Below, piece after piece: positions 7,656 to 7,690 of a stretch of DNA of 7,690 nucleotides; position 1 is the first letter of the stretch; each line of letters opens with the position of its first letter. The translations under genes and the position numbers were made by a program. The stretch is taken from positions 1 through 7,690 of the forward strand of contig CACAWM010000025.1 of assembly GCA_902536205.1 (NCBI GenBank), read 5' to 3'. The notes below the pieces were generated by a model that was not told where the DNA came from, made no database searches, and saw nothing but the letters and a program-made list of their open reading frames with translations. This stretch comes from an uncultured Pelagibacteraceae bacterium. Lineage in GTDB: Bacteria; Pseudomonadota; Alphaproteobacteria; Pelagibacterales; Pelagibacteraceae.

Positions 7656-7690
7656 TAAAATTTATCTTAACACAAATTATTAAAAATCAA
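6022..7690 (-). repeat. Right arm of the inverted repeat, probable fold-back chimera
   Basis: This is the exact reverse complement of bases 1-1669, ending on the base complementary to base 1. The first mismatch on the inner side is 6021 against 1670. The next six bases inward (6015-6020) match again, and then identity is lost. The arm replaces the rest of priA. No target-site duplication, transposase, integrase or tRNA is seen at the boundary. The most likely origin is an artefact of amplification, library construction or assembly. A genuine recent inverted duplication cannot be excluded from sequence alone. Confidence 0.95.

Noticed and set aside
1..7690. Terminal inverted repeats of a linear plasmid, phage or transposon.
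   Set aside because: The arms hold a housekeeping gene's 5' half, not terminal-repeat sequence. There are no replication, terminal-protein or transposase genes, and the inner boundary cuts both sucA and priA mid-frame.
1..7690. Circular molecule.
   Set aside because: The two ends are complementary to each other, not direct repeats. Joining them would create a giant perfect palindrome, so there is no overlap evidence of circularity.

Overview
The window reads as an AT-rich alphaproteobacterial fragment: a 60-base stretch counted by hand in sucA is 30% G+C, and the rest looks similar. Very short intergenic gaps, absence of clear Shine-Dalgarno sites, Lys/Asn/Ile-rich proteins and the gene order sucA-sucB-lpd-priA suggest a streamlined marine lineage of the SAR11/Pelagibacter type. 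That taxonomic call is inference, because the window has no rRNA or tRNA.

Layout: 36-5647 (+) is a tight operon encoding all three components of the 2-oxoglutarate dehydrogenase complex of the TCA cycle. SucA (E1, ThDP-dependent decarboxylase) passes a succinyl group to the lipoyl arm of SucB (E2, succinyltransferase). Lpd (E3, flavoprotein) then reoxidises the dihydrolipoyl arm with NAD+. sucA abuts sucB with no spacer, and sucB and lpd are 2 nt apart. After a 28-nt gap, the start of priA (replication restart helicase) begins at 5676 on the same strand. Only its N-terminal DNA-binding region is present, about 115 residues.

At about position 6022 priA is cut off. From there to the last base the window is the reverse complement of its own first 1669 bases: base x pairs with base 7691-x, with no indel, and every stretch compared was identical. 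The right arm therefore carries a second, minus-strand, 3'-truncated copy of sucA (544 intact codons). The left arm is the first part of the real gene.

The most economical reading is a fold-back (inverted) chimera from amplification or library preparation, or an assembly-graph artefact. It joins priA to sucA through about 15 nt of imperfect microhomology. The repeat begins and ends on exactly complementary bases, shows no divergence, cuts an important housekeeping gene mid-domain, and carries no mobile element. I see no defence system, mobile element, CRISPR array or undescribed system. The genes are ordinary central metabolism, and the inverted repeat is the one anomaly that matters for anyone using this sequence.
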